Notes under the pieces: generated by a model
Told to the model about the DNA's origin: nothing
Seen by the model: only the letters and a program-made list of their open reading frames with translations
The model's database searches: none
Source of the DNA: Bidens hawaiensis
Lineage: Eukaryota; Streptophyta; Magnoliopsida; Asterales; Asteraceae
Length of the DNA: 64,000 nt
Reading direction: 5' to 3'
Assembly: GCA_021521415.1 (NCBI GenBank)
Contig: JAIQDT010007370.1
Span: 1 to 64,000 of the forward strand
In this document: piece after piece, positions 1 to 11,990 of the stretch
How positions within the stretch are numbered: the stretch's first letter is position 1
Layout: every line of letters begins with the position of its first letter
Program-made: the position numbers and the translations under genes

Positions 1-677
1 TCACAATAAAATTTTAATAAATGATATTGACTTTTATATTTTTATAACTTATTAATATAATTATGATATTAATTATTTTAGTTAATTGCTAGAATTAAAA
101 AAAACTTATTAAATTTACTAGGTTTAAATTTTTCGTCGTTTCTTCTTTAAAAGGCACATGCTTCGTTCAAAAATCATAACGCTCCCCATCGTTTGTAATC
201 AGGTTCTTCACCTCATCTATAACCGGTTCTTCATGATTTGTCGGTTTCATAATCCAAACAACATCAAATATGTTCATCGTTTGCAATTATCAGGTATGAT
301 TTATATTTTAGTGTTTAATCGATTTTTGTGAAGAACAACATCAAATTGATTCACTGTTATTGGATTTAGGGTTTAACTGCATGATTTTTTTATTCTAATG
401 GTTAATAGATTTGATATTTAATTTATTCTTATTAATCCGTTTGTTTTTTGTTCTCATGTTATAAGTTATAAAGATATTATAACTTTTTATTTATCCTTGT
501 TAGTATTTGTATGGTTTTGTATTTGAATTAAAATAACAATTTAATGTCTTATAATTTATACAAAGGCATCATTTTTTATATAAATATGGCATTTGCATTT
601 TACTAGATTTATAATATACGCATATATATTACGTTTTAAATATGTTTTACCCGTGTGTACCACGGGCACTATCCTAG
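1..677 (+). mobile_element. Helitron-like element, 3' part
   Basis: The end has the plant Helitron signature: a GC hairpin with a 6-bp stem (CCCGTG at 650-655, CACGGG at 661-666), a 7-base spacer, then CTAG at 674-677 followed by T. The rest is AT-rich without coding potential. The 5' end is not seen and may lie outside the window. Non-autonomous: no Rep/helicase sequence is visible. The hairpin and CTAG are seen; the assignment follows from known plant Helitron ends. Confidence 0.6.
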
Positions 678-809
678 TATACTATTAAAGAAATTTATTT
701 TAAACTCATTCCTTATTGGTTGATTTTACTATATTTCAAAATTAATAAGCCCTTATAAAATTTGTTACTAATAAAATAATTTAAAATTAAAATCATAATA
801 ATCATTTAA
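678..809 (+). mobile_element. Truncated Helitron 5' end copy
   Basis: This stretch, starting right after the CTAG of the upstream element, is a diverged direct repeat of about 821-955: both begin ACTATTAAAGA, share the core TTGGTTGATTTTACTATATT and run in parallel to ATAATCATTTAA. Its start resembles the TATACTATTA-type 5' ends of plant Helitrons. It is probably the 5' end of an element truncated by, or arranged in tandem with, the next one. Confidence 0.5.
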
Positions 810-1982
810 TCTATATAATAAATACTATTAAAGACATTCTTTTTGGTTCATTCCTATTGGTTGATTTTACTATATTCCAAAAATAATAAGCCGTCATAAA
901 ATTTTTACAAATAAAATAATTCAAAATTAAAATCATAATAATCATTTAACTGGATGTGTTTTCTCCTAGACAACCAATTATGGACTCGTATGCGTTTTCT
1001 CCTAGAAGTCGTAACACATGCTGTTTACATTCGGATTTTCTTATTAGGTAAGACTAATATTAGAAATTACAAATTTGAGACGTAATATGTGGCAAAGATA
1101 GTTAGTAATAGGCTTGACTATGTTGCTGTATCCAATGATTTGGATTAGGTGATCGTTTCACAAAATTATTGAGAATTTAATTACAAGAAAAGACATTACA
1201 ATTGAACTATTGATATTTTCTTTTAAGTTGATCCTTTCAGAGAGCTATTTGTATTTGGGGATTTTTTGAATCGGTACGTCATTATAATAATATTATAGTT
1301 TCATCTTTCTTTTTTGATTGGTTAAATGCGACAGGATTTTGTTTATATACATAAATCTTCAGCGATAATATTTAGCAACATGACTACAAGTTGGTCATCC
1401 TTTGTTATAGAGGTGACAATTTTATGCATATTACAACTTATAGTTTTGATTAATTTTTCCATGTAATATGTAATTTTAAGTAGTATTGTAATATAAAATG
1501 TAGTTCTATTAACAATATAAGATAATTTTATTGTGTATCATATTTTGTTTACATTTTCTTAAATTGGTCAAAATCTAATACGTCTATTTCTTTTAGTAAA
1601 AAAGTTTGGGCCACTATAACCATTATCTCTTCCAAATTATACTAACATTAATATTAAATATATAAATAGTCACATTTATTTGGCATAATATATTTATGAT
1701 GGTTTAAATAGAAATTTGTTTAAAAATTTTATAATTCCATAAAATGAATTTTTAACACATATTGTTGTGACACACCAAATTAAATAAAATATATATGATT
1801 ATTTTTACAGCAAATTAATTATTCGAGGTAAAACGATCTAATTTATGAATATTGTTGTATCACGCAAAATTAAATAAATATATAGGATTATTTTTTTCAT
1901 AACAAATTAATTATTCAAAGTTAAAACGGTCTATTTTATGAAAATTTGAAAATGTTTAAGTGAATGAAACAAAATAAGAAGC

Positions 1983-2089
<107 letters not shown>

Positions 2090-2225
2090 TGAAGGATGGT
2101 GTTTATGTTCACTAAAATGAATTATTAATTTGTGATTATTAAAATACATTTTTATATATGAGTTAAGGACAAACATAACATTTATTAAAATAATTTGACA
2201 CAAATACAAAATTTACAAATTGTTC

Positions 2226-2226
<1 letters not shown>

Positions 2227-2258
<32 letters not shown>
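2227..2258. repeat. (TA)n microsatellite
   Basis: A second, shorter run of about 16 TA units in the same Helitron. Confidence 0.9.
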
Positions 2259-2265
<7 letters not shown>

Positions 2266-2926
2266 ATTGACACATTCAGATAAAAAAAAGCTTCTGTTTA
2301 AGTTTTAGAAAAGACAGTTTTCTGTTGTAGTTTGGTTTTGCAATGATCAACAACAAAAGTCTATAGCAATAGTTGGTATACTTAAAAGACCCGTTTTTCA
2401 CATGGTCAACTTTATGTAGATTTATCAAGAGTGAAGAGTAGAGACGAACAAAACATAAATACTTATTTTAGATAAGCAAGAGAAAGTTGCAAACACATCA
2501 AAAAATATCGTTTATAAGTAAAAATTTGTAGCTTTTCAAGTTTATGTTTTAAGGTTTAAAATTTTGTTTGTAAACATTCTACTATGTAATGTCATTTTTG
2601 TAAGTCCATGTCTTTCAATATTATGTTTTCGTTTGAATATGACTTACAATTATAAATTATATTGCTGTCTCAAATACATATTAAAAAATGTTGTCGTTTG
2701 AAATTATATATACGTTTACTTGGTCGGTTTTTTATATTTCTACCCGTGTAATACACGGGTCAATAACCTAGTAATAATAATATTTTGAAATAAAGTGTTT
2801 AAAAAATTAGTTTAAAAGACGTAATAAATAAATAAGCCATTAAACGTTTTTTATTTCTAGAAATCACATTAAATGAAAGTCAACGAAAATTTAATTTAGG
2901 AATTTAAAAAAAATAATAAATGGAGC

Positions 2927-3004
2927 AAATTAATTTAATATATTTAAATAGGGTTTAATTTTGAAAATTAATTTAATAGATTTAAATAGGGTTTAATTTT
3001 AGAA
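2927..3004. repeat. 39-bp tandem duplication
   Basis: Two adjacent copies of an AT-rich unit containing TTTAAATAGGGTTTAATTTT, differing by a few bases. No gene is seen in 2772-3456 apart from this and a short GTCATA hexamer run near 3216-3246. Confidence 0.7.
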
Positions 3005-5269
3005 ATAGCTTATGTATTATCCTATGCGGACACTTTATAAAGATGGCATGTGTCCACTTTATGTTGGTTTAATATGATAGTAAGATAAGCGCATATCTTA
3101 TTCAAACCTAACATCGGTAACCAGTTATATCAACTTGAATCGACTACCTCAAAGCTCATTCTTGCATTTGACTTGATAGATTACTATGGCTTTGAAGTAC
3201 AAATTAAAATACATATAATAGTCATAGTCATAGTCATAGTCATATTCATTAAATTAATGTACGAAACGATCTGTTTGGATCCCAAAGATCAGGTAAAAAC
3301 ACCATGCATACACCAACTTGCATGTAAGTGTGACAAAATAGATTACTTTGCCATTATTAAAGTAAAATACATATTATACTGATATTCATTGCATGTAGAG
3401 AAACATCAGTTTCCATCCCAAAAATCAGCAAATACACCAGCATATATGTAGGAGTGTTATTTTGAAAATGCAAGGTTGGATACGAATTCCAGATACTCTT
3501 TCTTGGCCTCTTCGATTTCATCACCTTTCTCAGTTTTGTTATCAGCTAGCCATTTCGTTGTGTCATCATATGCATACTTCGTGTTCTTCAACACATCCGG
3601 GGTCCAATCACGTCCCTTCAACTTCTTCTTCAAAACATATAAGCAGTCTTCCAAGTCATTGCATGCATCCACCTTCCTCTTGTATTCCAGATCCTCAACT
3701 TTGAACTTCTCCGTGTCTTTAATCATTTTCTCAATCTCTTGCTTCGACAATCTACCTCTATAATTGGTGACAGTAAGACTTTCATTCTTACCAGTGAGAA
3801 CTACCTTTGATGTGACCTTAAGAATACCATTAGCATCTATTTCAAAGCAAATTCTCAACTACTGAGACTCCCTTAGGATCAGGTGGAATTCCAGAAACTA
3901 AAAACTGGCCCAACAAATAGTTGTCAGTCGATCTAGTCCGTTCACCTTGATACACTATAATCCGCATACAAGACTGGTTGTCTTCTGTTGTCACGTAATT
4001 TTTAGTAATACGCGTAGGTAAAAAAGTGTTTTGTGAGACAACGCTCATTTTTTCTCCACGTACCTCAATACCCAGTGCCAAAGAAGTAACATCCAATATC
4101 ACAAACTCCTTTAGATTCTTCATAATTTCACCAGATAACATTGCAGCCACAACTGCTGCCCCATATGCAACCGCTTCATTAGGGTTGATGCTCTTGCATA
4201 GATCCTTCCCATCAAAGAATTCCTGCAACATACACTGGAGCTTTGGTATTCTAGTCGATCCCACCAACAAGAATCACCTCATCGACACTTGTTTTGCTCA
4301 CATTTGCATATGCTAAACATGTCTCCACTTTCTTGATACACTGGGTGAAAATAGTCATATTTATATCCTCAAATTTGGCCCTAGTAATTTTCATAGAAAA
4401 ATCAATAGCCTCATGCAAACCATGAAGTTTTGGTGGCAAATGAAAGAATTCTCTTTGCTTTCTCACACGCAGCTTTCAACCTCCCCAACGCCTTTTTATT
4501 TCCTGTCATATCCTTGTTCCATTTGTTCTTAAAATCCTCAACACAATACCTAAACAAATTGTTATCAAAATCATGACCCCCCAAACGAGTGTCACCGGCA
4601 ACAGCTTTAACCTCATAGGTACTGTCTTCAGAAATGGAGAGAAAAGAGACACCAAAAGTGCCACCACCAAGATCAAATACAAGCACATTCTTTTCACCAT
4701 TAATCTGTGACTTATTGTCCACACCATAAGCAATTGCAGCTGCAGTTGGTTCATTGATCATGCGAATGACATTTAGTCCGACAATGGTGGCCGCATCCTT
4801 TGTTGACTGACGCTGAGAATCATTGAAGTAAGCTGGAACTGTGATGACAGCAGATTTTATGGTTTGACCAATATATGCCTCTGCAACTTCTTTCATCTTG
4901 GCAAGAACCATCGATAAAATTTCTTCGGTGGTAAACTGTTTCTCTTGACCTTTGTACGTAACCACAACTTTTGGCATGCCATTAGGTCCTTCTATGACTT
5001 TAAAAGGCCACAACTTTAAGTCATCTTGCACCATGACTTCACTGAACCTCCTGCCTATCAACCTTTTTGCATCTGAATTACAAAAAATAAATCAGCTCAG
5101 TCTCTTGGTTATGAGTCATGACAGCAAACCCGATGCTCACAAACCTGAGTAGAACTCGAATAACCTACTCATCAAAGAACCAGGGAAATATAGCAACTAT
5201 ATATATTGACTAACACATACATAGTAAGAAAACGGAAAAGCAATCAACCCGTTGCATATTTGAAAGGTC

Positions 5270-5510
5270 TTCCTTCATGTTTGATTTTTCTAGAAGAGGG
5301 GTGTCGTGGCGTGGAGTATAGCTTTCTTTTACGGAGAGCGTTTAGGTACTTATAATCGCTACCGTATTACTTTTACATGTCTTTTGTCTTCTTTCATGTT
5401 TGATTTTTTTAGAAGAGCGGTGTCGTGGCATGGAGTAGTACAGATTTCTTTTAAGGAGAGCGTATAGGTATTTTCAAAGGGCTACTGTGTTATTTTTACA
5501 TTTCTTTATG
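5270..5510. repeat. About 120-bp tandem duplication in the HSP70 intron
   Basis: Two copies of a unit starting TTCATGTTTGATTTTT and containing GGTGTCGTGGCRTGGAGTA and GGAGAGCGT (first at about 5274-5390, second at about 5392-5510), moderately diverged. Confidence 0.7.
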
Positions 5511-5854
5511 ATCTTGTATCTGCTACTAAAGTTTTCTCACTACTTTCTAAATTGATAGTTTACTAATATTATCATCAATACTTCTTGTTTGTTGTTCTAC
5601 CATGCTACTAAAAGTCTAAAACTCTACATGACAAGAAAGAAAGATAAAAAAATGTTTTTGGAGGTGGGTCAACGTGAAAACAGCCTCTTCATCAAGTAAA
5701 GACATGGCCCATCCCACCCTCACCGACCCTACAACTAAGGTGCTATGAGTGAGATTTTGCTGGCTACTTCAATTTGTTTATTTATTTATTTATTTATTTT
5801 TATATAACTCTCTACATGTCTAAACTACTCTCAGCACTTTCACTTAATTCAAGT

Positions 5855-6219
5855 CATAGTTATCAAAGGCGCCAGGCGCACTCATGATTCTAATAAGTAC
5901 CACAAATTCTAAAAGACTCAAGATTCAAATGTAATTCCAAAGCTTGAATAACAAAATGTCCAAAGTACCAAAATGTTCAAAACGTGAAAACCAAAAGTTC
6001 AAATAGTAATAAACAATAAAGGTTCAAATGATCATTAATTCTTGATCCGTCATCAATACCAATAGAGGCCGGTGCCGTCAACTTCAAGAAGCGAGGGCAT
6101 AGGAACTAGATCGCATATATTGGGCCTCGCCTGGAAAATGTTCCTAGGTGCAAGAAACGAGGGCATTTAATAACTATGATTCTAGGCGCAAGAAGCGAAA
6201 AGGGCTTTTAATAACTATG
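5855..6219. mobile_element. MITE-like element with short terminal inverted repeats
   Basis: Ends form imperfect inverted repeats of about 17 bp: CATAGTTATCAAAGGCG at 5855 and, on the other strand, CATAGTTATTAAAAGCC from 6219. The interior has repeated GGCGCA/AAGAAGCGA motifs, and a second copy of the right end (TTTAATAACTATGATT) occurs at about 6167. No convincing target duplication is seen, so class and exact ends are uncertain. Confidence 0.4.
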
Positions 6220-6894
6220 ATTTGTTTCAGAAGTCTTCACTCTAAATATATTGTAATTAAAGAGAATACAAAGCAAAGGCTAACTAATTGTCGCATACAA
6301 TACAAGTATATAACAAAAGTGATAACTAATATTATAACTTATTAATTATTATGTTTAAATTCCACTGTTAAATACAGTCGGTCATGATATACAAAGTATT
6401 AAAGAAAGAAATCTGAAGACTAACCAAATTGAGTATTAAAAGGGTTTGAAGCGATCTGATTTAGGGCACCATCACCAATGAGACGTTCAGCATCCGTGAA
6501 AGCAACACAGGACGGAGTTGTTCGGTGTCCGTGGTCGTTGGTTATGATCTCTATTCGGTCATCTTTCCAAACGGCAACACAGGTCAATGCCGATTGCTGG
6601 CGGTCCACTTCTCCAACTGGAGGTCATTACTCTCAACGTTCAAGCATATCTAGGAAAGAAATCTGACTGAACTGAGGTGATCGATAATGACGGGTGAGTT
6701 TAAACTGCTGTGCAAGTATTGGAAGTGATGCTTTAGCTGAGGTGATAATGACGATTCAACAACTCAAATCATTGTTTTATTTATGTATTTTTATTTTTTT
6801 ACGAGAATATAATATATATACGTCACAGTATTATTCATAATCGCTCCTCTATAAAACAATCTCAGCCTATTTCTTACTATATTTTTATATATAT

Positions 6895-7415
6895 CATATA
6901 ATTACATTAAAATTCATTGTATTTTCTCTCCTTTGTTTAATTAAATATTTATTTTTATACCTTTATTATTATGTTTTCTCTCTCATTCACTCACAACCAC
7001 TTTCAGAAATGTTAAAAAATTATACGGTGTGAACAGTGAAACCTTAAATTTAACTTTCACATATAATATTTTCTCTCTCCTCTATTCACAACCACTCATA
7101 GCCATACCATATAATTTATAAAATTCTCTCACACAAATATAAGGAATAGGATAAGAATGCTCTAATTATAATTATGTGAGAGAGTTCTATCAAATCTTTT
7201 AGAAGGTTGTAAGTGATTGTGAGTAGAGGAGGGAGAAATTTTTTAAGAGATGTGTAAACTTGGAGGAAGACTGTTCATCGTATAGTTATTTTTTAATACA
7301 TTTGAAAGTGTTTGTGAGTGAATGAAAGAAAAAAGATAACGATAAAAATGTAAAAAAAATATTATTTAATTGTATATGAGAGATAAAATATAGTGTCTTT
7401 TAATGTAATTATAGA
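6895..7415. mobile_element. Fold-back (long inverted repeat) element
   Basis: Two arms of about 210-230 bp are reverse complements around a centre near 7155. For example, TCATTCACTCACAACCACTTTC (about 6983) matches the complement of GAAAGTGTTTGTGAGTGAATG (about 7305-7325), and ATTACATTAAAA (6901) matches TTTTAATGTAAT (7398-7409). Arms are perhaps 75-80% alike by eye. Probably a MITE/fold-back transposon; terminal motif and target duplication could not be fixed. The surrounding 6628-8040 shows no gene. Confidence 0.6.
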
Positions 7416-8082
7416 GATAGGGAAGCTGTCGGGAATGCTCATAGGGTGTCATACATATATGAAAGTTTATGGTAGAATGAAGATGAAATGAAAAAAAATG
7501 CTTTTGAAATTTATGGAAATTTGAAAAATGTATTGAGATTGACCGAAGTAATAAATAAAACTTAAGCCAATGAAATGGTGGTGGAGTGATAAGTAGAGAC
7601 TTGGTGTTTTATATGATTCATGTTCGATTTCTGTTCTCAGCATTTAGTTTCAGAAGCACTAAGGTGATGATAAAAGACTAGGCGAATATGTGACTTTTAT
7701 CAGTTGAATCCTTGTATTGAACGGGCTTTATTTCATCGCACTTTCATGCTCCGGGCAAGTGTTCACGGGCGTTGGCCTTAGGTGAGAGTTTTTCACAGAC
7801 TGAAGACCAGTGTGTCCTGATGTGGTGAATTTAGCCAGTAGCCTATTTGGAGGATTCGTTTGCCATTAAAAAGAAAAAGTTATCAAAATAGTCACCCTTG
7901 CAATTTAATACTCTGTGGTTTTAAATATATGCAATGTGGACCCTCTTACTGTTAAAGGATGTCCCTCCAACAATTAAAACCAACCGAATGTTGACTTTCT
8001 TTGATTGACTATCTATGACTCGCTGACTTTTTATTATAATCTGCTTTTGATGATCATACATACACACACAGTAATATACAGA

Positions 8083-8401
8083 TACATACACACATAGCAA
8101 TACATACATATATAGGCCACAAAGTTATACACACACAATAATACATACATAGATTATACATACTAATTATACACAGATTATGCATACATCAAGTTATATA
8201 TCTAATTATACATATATATGTGAGAAGAATGTTATGCTCTGCATATACACACATAGCAATACATACATATATACATGGGCCACAAAGTCACACACACACA
8301 ATAATACATATATAAATTATACATAATAACTATACACAGATTATGCATACATCTAGTTATACATCTAATTACACATATATGTGAGAAGAATGTTATGCTC
8401 C
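8083..8401. repeat. 159-bp tandem duplication
   Basis: Two units (8083-8241 and 8242-8401) both contain CACATAGCAATACATACATA, GGCCACAAAGT, ACACAGATTATGCATACATC and GTGAGAAGAATGTTATGCTC at a constant offset of about 159 bp. The sequence is CA/TA-rich; short frames here are repeat artefacts. A (TA)n run follows near 8487-8512. Confidence 0.85.
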
Positions 8402-8485
8402 TGCATAAATATACATACACACATTGTAAGCAGTTGTCTCCTTAACTAATTAGTTTGTTGTTGTTCTACAAAATCAAACATAAAC

Positions 8486-8518
<33 letters not shown>

Positions 8519-9915
8519 GACACACGAATACACACACAAATATATAAACACATATATTTCAGATAATTATATTCAATTATACATACATCTAATTATACAT
8601 AATAAATAACACTTGCATACTGTAACATCCCGACTTAGGGCCAAGAAGTGTTACCAATAGTTGGCACATGTTTTGTAAATATATCAGACTTGCGAGTTAG
8701 TTAGCGAAAGACTTTGTTTAAAATAAAATATTTATTTATTTGAAGACTTCTCTGATATTAAATACCCGAGTGTTTTATTTACAAATTTCTGTTTAATCTG
8801 TTTAGAATATTATAATTAAAAACTAAGCCATCTTCATATACCAAGCATCTAACTCCATAAGTGACTCAAATTCCTTGCTAAGTGTGCTAAATCTGATTTC
8901 CTGAAATGTGGGAAAAATACGTTAGCAATATGTTGATGAATCGTTGACTCTAAAAACATTTAACAAATCTTTTATTTGACAAGGTAGTTTTCTTGAGCAA
9001 ACCCAACAAGAACGTCTTTTATTCTTAAGATTTGTACCACTTTCCATACACACACAAAATTTAAAGGTTCTTTGGGAACTGATGCCCATTGAAGAACTAG
9101 TTATGACTGCTTGTTCAGTTATGATTCGATCCAGACACATATCTACTCGGTCTGAGTTGTTTTTTTTAATATCTTGTAAGTGAGAGATCACGTAATCTCG
9201 TATAAACATTTGACTGACTTTTTAAGATAATCAACCTATTTTATCTAATTGACTGGTTGTTAAAGTTTTAACGTATTCACATGTGATTGTTTGCATTGAA
9301 TGATGTGGTGATCTCGTTTGAAAAGCTTTATGAATGAATGATGCTTAACCTATAATAAAATAGGTTTACATAAATACCCGGATCGTCTCTTGATCCGGCT
9401 ATAGACCGTTAGTCTGGTTTTGATATCTTTAAACCTTGATATATCATATGTTTATTTAAAAAATCTATGATACGTTTCTTCTAAAAAAGAAACGTTAATT
9501 TAACAATAATCCTTATATCTAAAATCTTACGTTTCTTAGTCATGAAGAAACATTAATTTGACTATATCCCTTATATGTAAAAGCTTATCTTTCTTAATCA
9601 TGAAGAAACAATGTTATAACCTTTGTATATGCAAAGCTTATGTAAACATAAATTTGATCAAGGTTTCGGCTATACCCCTGACTATGGTCTAATCCATTAT
9701 AATAATAAAATAATACTTAAGCGGAACCCCTAACTTACACTGGTATTTGGAGTTAAACGCCTAAGACTGATTGAGCAACACTTCTACTCTATATCACGTA
9801 TTTAAACTGTCGGAGCTTTGGAGCTTGGCGCGCACTACGATACTTGGCATGCAAAATGAGACTATGTTTGTGTGGAATGTGTGATTAGGGTTGTGAGAAA
9901 TGAAATGCCGACCAC

Positions 9916-9928
9916 CCCTTTATATAGG
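9916..9928 (-). promoter_or_regulatory. LTR TATA box
   Basis: Minus strand CCTATATAAAGGGG, a strong plant TATA motif, in the expected part of the minus-oriented LTR 8621-10127. Promoter function is inferred. Confidence 0.45.
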
Positions 9929-9940
9929 CTGAAATTGAAA

Positions 9941-9961
9941 CCCATCGCGTATCACGATGGG
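9941..9961. repeat. Short hairpin CCCATCG..CGATGGG
   Basis: A 7-bp perfect stem around CGTATCA, followed by similar CGC-ATAGTGCG and GCGTAGCGTGA motifs over the next 160 bp. A near copy occurs at 52342-52362 in an Athila-type LTR. Confidence 0.6.
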
Positions 9962-10683
9962 CATTTAAGGCCGCCCTCGCATAGTGCGATGACTCAGCAC
10001 GTTCCGGAGATGCCACGTGTTGGCATGCGCATGCCACGTGGTTGGACACATGCCACCTCACCGTGGAGGTTACATTGCGTATTGCGACCGACTTCTGGGT
10101 GGGTTCATCGCGTAGCGTGACACCGTTTGTAACACCCCGTTCCTTTAGCTGATGCCATGTGTTGACTAGTGTCGTCTTCCCATTCCTTTAGTCGAGGCCA
10201 TAGTAATAGGGGAAATGAGAACCACCATACGAAACTACCGAAGTCGTAACGTTAGACGGCACAGTTACGTCTTGTCGGACCCTCCCACTATTTGTGTGCT
10301 TTTGCATAACTTCCACCATAAAAACAATAAACATGTTGCAAGCAAGTTCACACATGATCATAAACAATATGCAAGAATAATGTTAACACGAACGATAAAT
10401 ATGAATCAGTTTGTAAACAAGCGCATAACTAACGAGATAAAACTTGTGTCCTACTACACCCCAAAAGTATGTAAAACGTTAAAAAGTGGGTTATGAGAAA
10501 CTCATGTGAAATAAGGAATACGATAACGGTTAAAGCGAACTAGTTGATCCCGCGAGAAGTCCCTAGACTTTGTCCTATTTTGAAAGTACAAATAAATAAA
10601 TATCCTAACGAAAGAAAAAGAAGAAAAAGAACGAGACACGATATAACAAATTTGGGAATCGTTAAAGTATTAAGTATATTTTA

Positions 10684-11615
10684 GGGCAAATACCACAAAA
10701 AACCAACATATTTTCTAGTTTTGCTCACAAAAGTCCCTCAACTCGACTTTTGCATATAAAAGTCCTTCAACTTGTTCAACTTGAATATAAAAGTCCCTCA
10801 ACTCAACTTTTGCATATAAAAGTCCATTAACCTAAATTTTACATATAAAGTAGTAACAAGATCTTCATCTTCAATGTCCATTAATAACGAGTCTAACAAT
10901 TCCTAGTCTTCGTGACTTGCTTTATAAGTATTGTCACTATATCATCCTCTTCATTATTTGGGGATTACTCCATTTTATGAAAACACGTACATAACCTGTA
11001 AATAAATAACATCTACAAAAATAAAATAATACAAAAATAAAATAATGTATGAAGAAACCATATTACTACCGTTAATAATAATTTAATATTAACTCGATAC
11101 TAAGATACCAATAATACACTAGATAATTAACAAACATACATACGGTCAAATACTCCAATGACATGAAATTTAATAACTATAAAACTTAATATATGGATAT
11201 TATCAAACAGGAATGTAAGTATCAAAAAAAAATATATGAGAGAATGAAAAATCAAGAAACACAAATCGATGATATCAAACAAGAAAAATAAATGGTGATT
11301 TATATATGTTCATTCTTGCGGTTTGATTTCAAGTTTATATATTAATATATATTTCGATTACATACCTCATGTTGATTTCAAGTTGCAAAAATTTGTCGAT
11401 CGTTCGTTTCATGTTTATAACCATGAGTTGTTGTTTCAGTTTACTAGGGTTTACATGTAAAAGTTGAGTTGAGGGACTTTTATATGTAAAAATTGAGTTG
11501 AAGGATTTTTTTATTCAAATTCAACAAGTAGAAGGACTTTTATATTCAAAAGTCGAGTTAAGGGGTTTTTGTGAGCAAAACCAGAAAATATCTTGGTTTT
11601 TTATGGTATTTGCCC
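10684..11615. mobile_element. Non-autonomous Mutator-like element (MULE)
   Basis: Long terminal inverted repeats of about 170 bp: the left end GGGCAAATACCACAAAAAAC continues with repeated AAAAGTCCCTCAACTCGACTTTTG motifs and is mirrored by the right end (about 11445-11615). It is flanked by 9-bp target duplications TATATTTTA (10675-10683) and TATATATTA (11616-11624), one mismatch. About 930 bp, no transposase. The 9-bp duplication and GGGCAAATACCA-type ends fit the Mutator superfamily. The interior (10860-11440) is AT-rich and non-coding. Confidence 0.8.
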
Positions 11616-11917
11616 TATATATTATATAAAATATTGATAAAAGTGTAATTAAAAATTTTTATTAGTAATTATTCTAAAAAGTCATATTTGATTTTTAAAC
11701 GAAATCTATAAGTTTTACCATTAAAATATAAATATAAAAATTTTACATATAAACACACACACGCACACGCACACGAAAACGTTAAACGAAATCTATTTTA
11801 AAAGTTTAATGTGTATGGGTTAGGTTAAACAAGTGGGAAACGATATTAGTTTCTTATATATTTATAATTTAAATAAAAGAGAAAAAAAAGTAATAAAAAT
11901 AAAAGTTAAAAAAAAAC

Positions 11918-11990
11918 AGGGACACGAACTTGGGCCTCCCCTGGCCTTGTGAGTTAACTTAGCACGCACGAGCGGCCAACTGGGCTGGTG
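11918..11990 (-). other. tRNA-like (Pol III box A/B) segment in LTR
   Basis: Minus strand CAGCCCAGTTGG (11976-11987) matches box A and AGTTCGTGTCC (11920-11930) resembles box B, about 45 bases apart as in a tRNA. No acceptor stem is evident, so it is not a tRNA gene. It is in sense orientation to the LTR. Confidence 0.45.

Larger units (their letters stand above)
5073..6424 (-). other. Intron of the HSP70 pseudogene
   Basis: Donor GTTAGT at 6424 and acceptor TAATTCAG ending at 5073 (minus strand); 1352 bp. It carries a local duplication and a MITE-like element listed separately. Confidence 0.8.
3457..6627 (-). pseudogene. HSP70: Cytosolic HSP70 (heat-shock cognate) pseudogene, two exons
   Basis: Intact HSP70 is an ATP-driven cytosolic chaperone of about 650 residues. 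Exon 1 runs 6627-6425 and exon 2 from 5072 down to 3457. The intron (6424-5073, GT..AG) splits the aspartate codon before AKRLIGRRF, the conserved intron site of plant cognate genes. Recognisable motifs include [32 protein letters not shown] (usual D changed to G), LVGG/STRIPK and the linker/substrate-binding region. It is broken: the phosphate-binding DLGTTYS of the first strand is deleted with a frameshift near 6590; further frameshifts lie near 4440, 4260 and 3850; and the protein stops at LAFSK without the EEVD tail. Retention of the intron argues against a processed copy. The start at 6627 is the only ATG in frame with the GPPAIGIDL segment. Certain as HSP70-derived; inactivity is inferred from several independent breaks. 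Confidence 0.9.
8621..10127 (-). mobile_element. Gypsy-type LTR fragment or solo LTR
   Basis: Read on the minus strand this ends CGGGATGTTACA (at 8621). Before that it has the sequence style of the 3' half of Ty3-gypsy LTRs in Asteraceae, including a TTTCAGGAAATC segment and GGTAACACTTCTTGGCCC just before the terminus. A TATA box lies on the same strand at about 9918-9928. The other end is uncertain: TGTCACGCTACGCG at 10122 is one candidate. No matching 5-bp duplication was found. No coding content; the 82-residue frame at 9872-10120 is not gene-like. Confidence 0.55.

Noticed and set aside
3462..4316. Plus-strand frames over the HSP70 region
   Set aside because: Antisense shadows of the pseudogene with no protein similarity.
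5855..6219. Clear 8-bp duplication around the intron MITE-like element
   Set aside because: Flanks ATTCAAGT and ATTTGTTT do not match well enough.
6420..6608. HSP70 start at 6608
   Set aside because: The codon there is GTG, not a normal plant start; the frame only looks open because of the deletion of the phosphate-loop segment. The ATG at 6627 fits the family N-terminus better.
9872..10120. 82-residue frame on the plus strand
   Set aside because: Lies antisense in an LTR, no recognisable domain.
8616..10230. CATAC as a target duplication of the LTR starting at 8621
   Set aside because: A CATAC occurs at 10226, but the base pair before it is not the CA terminus expected; chance match.
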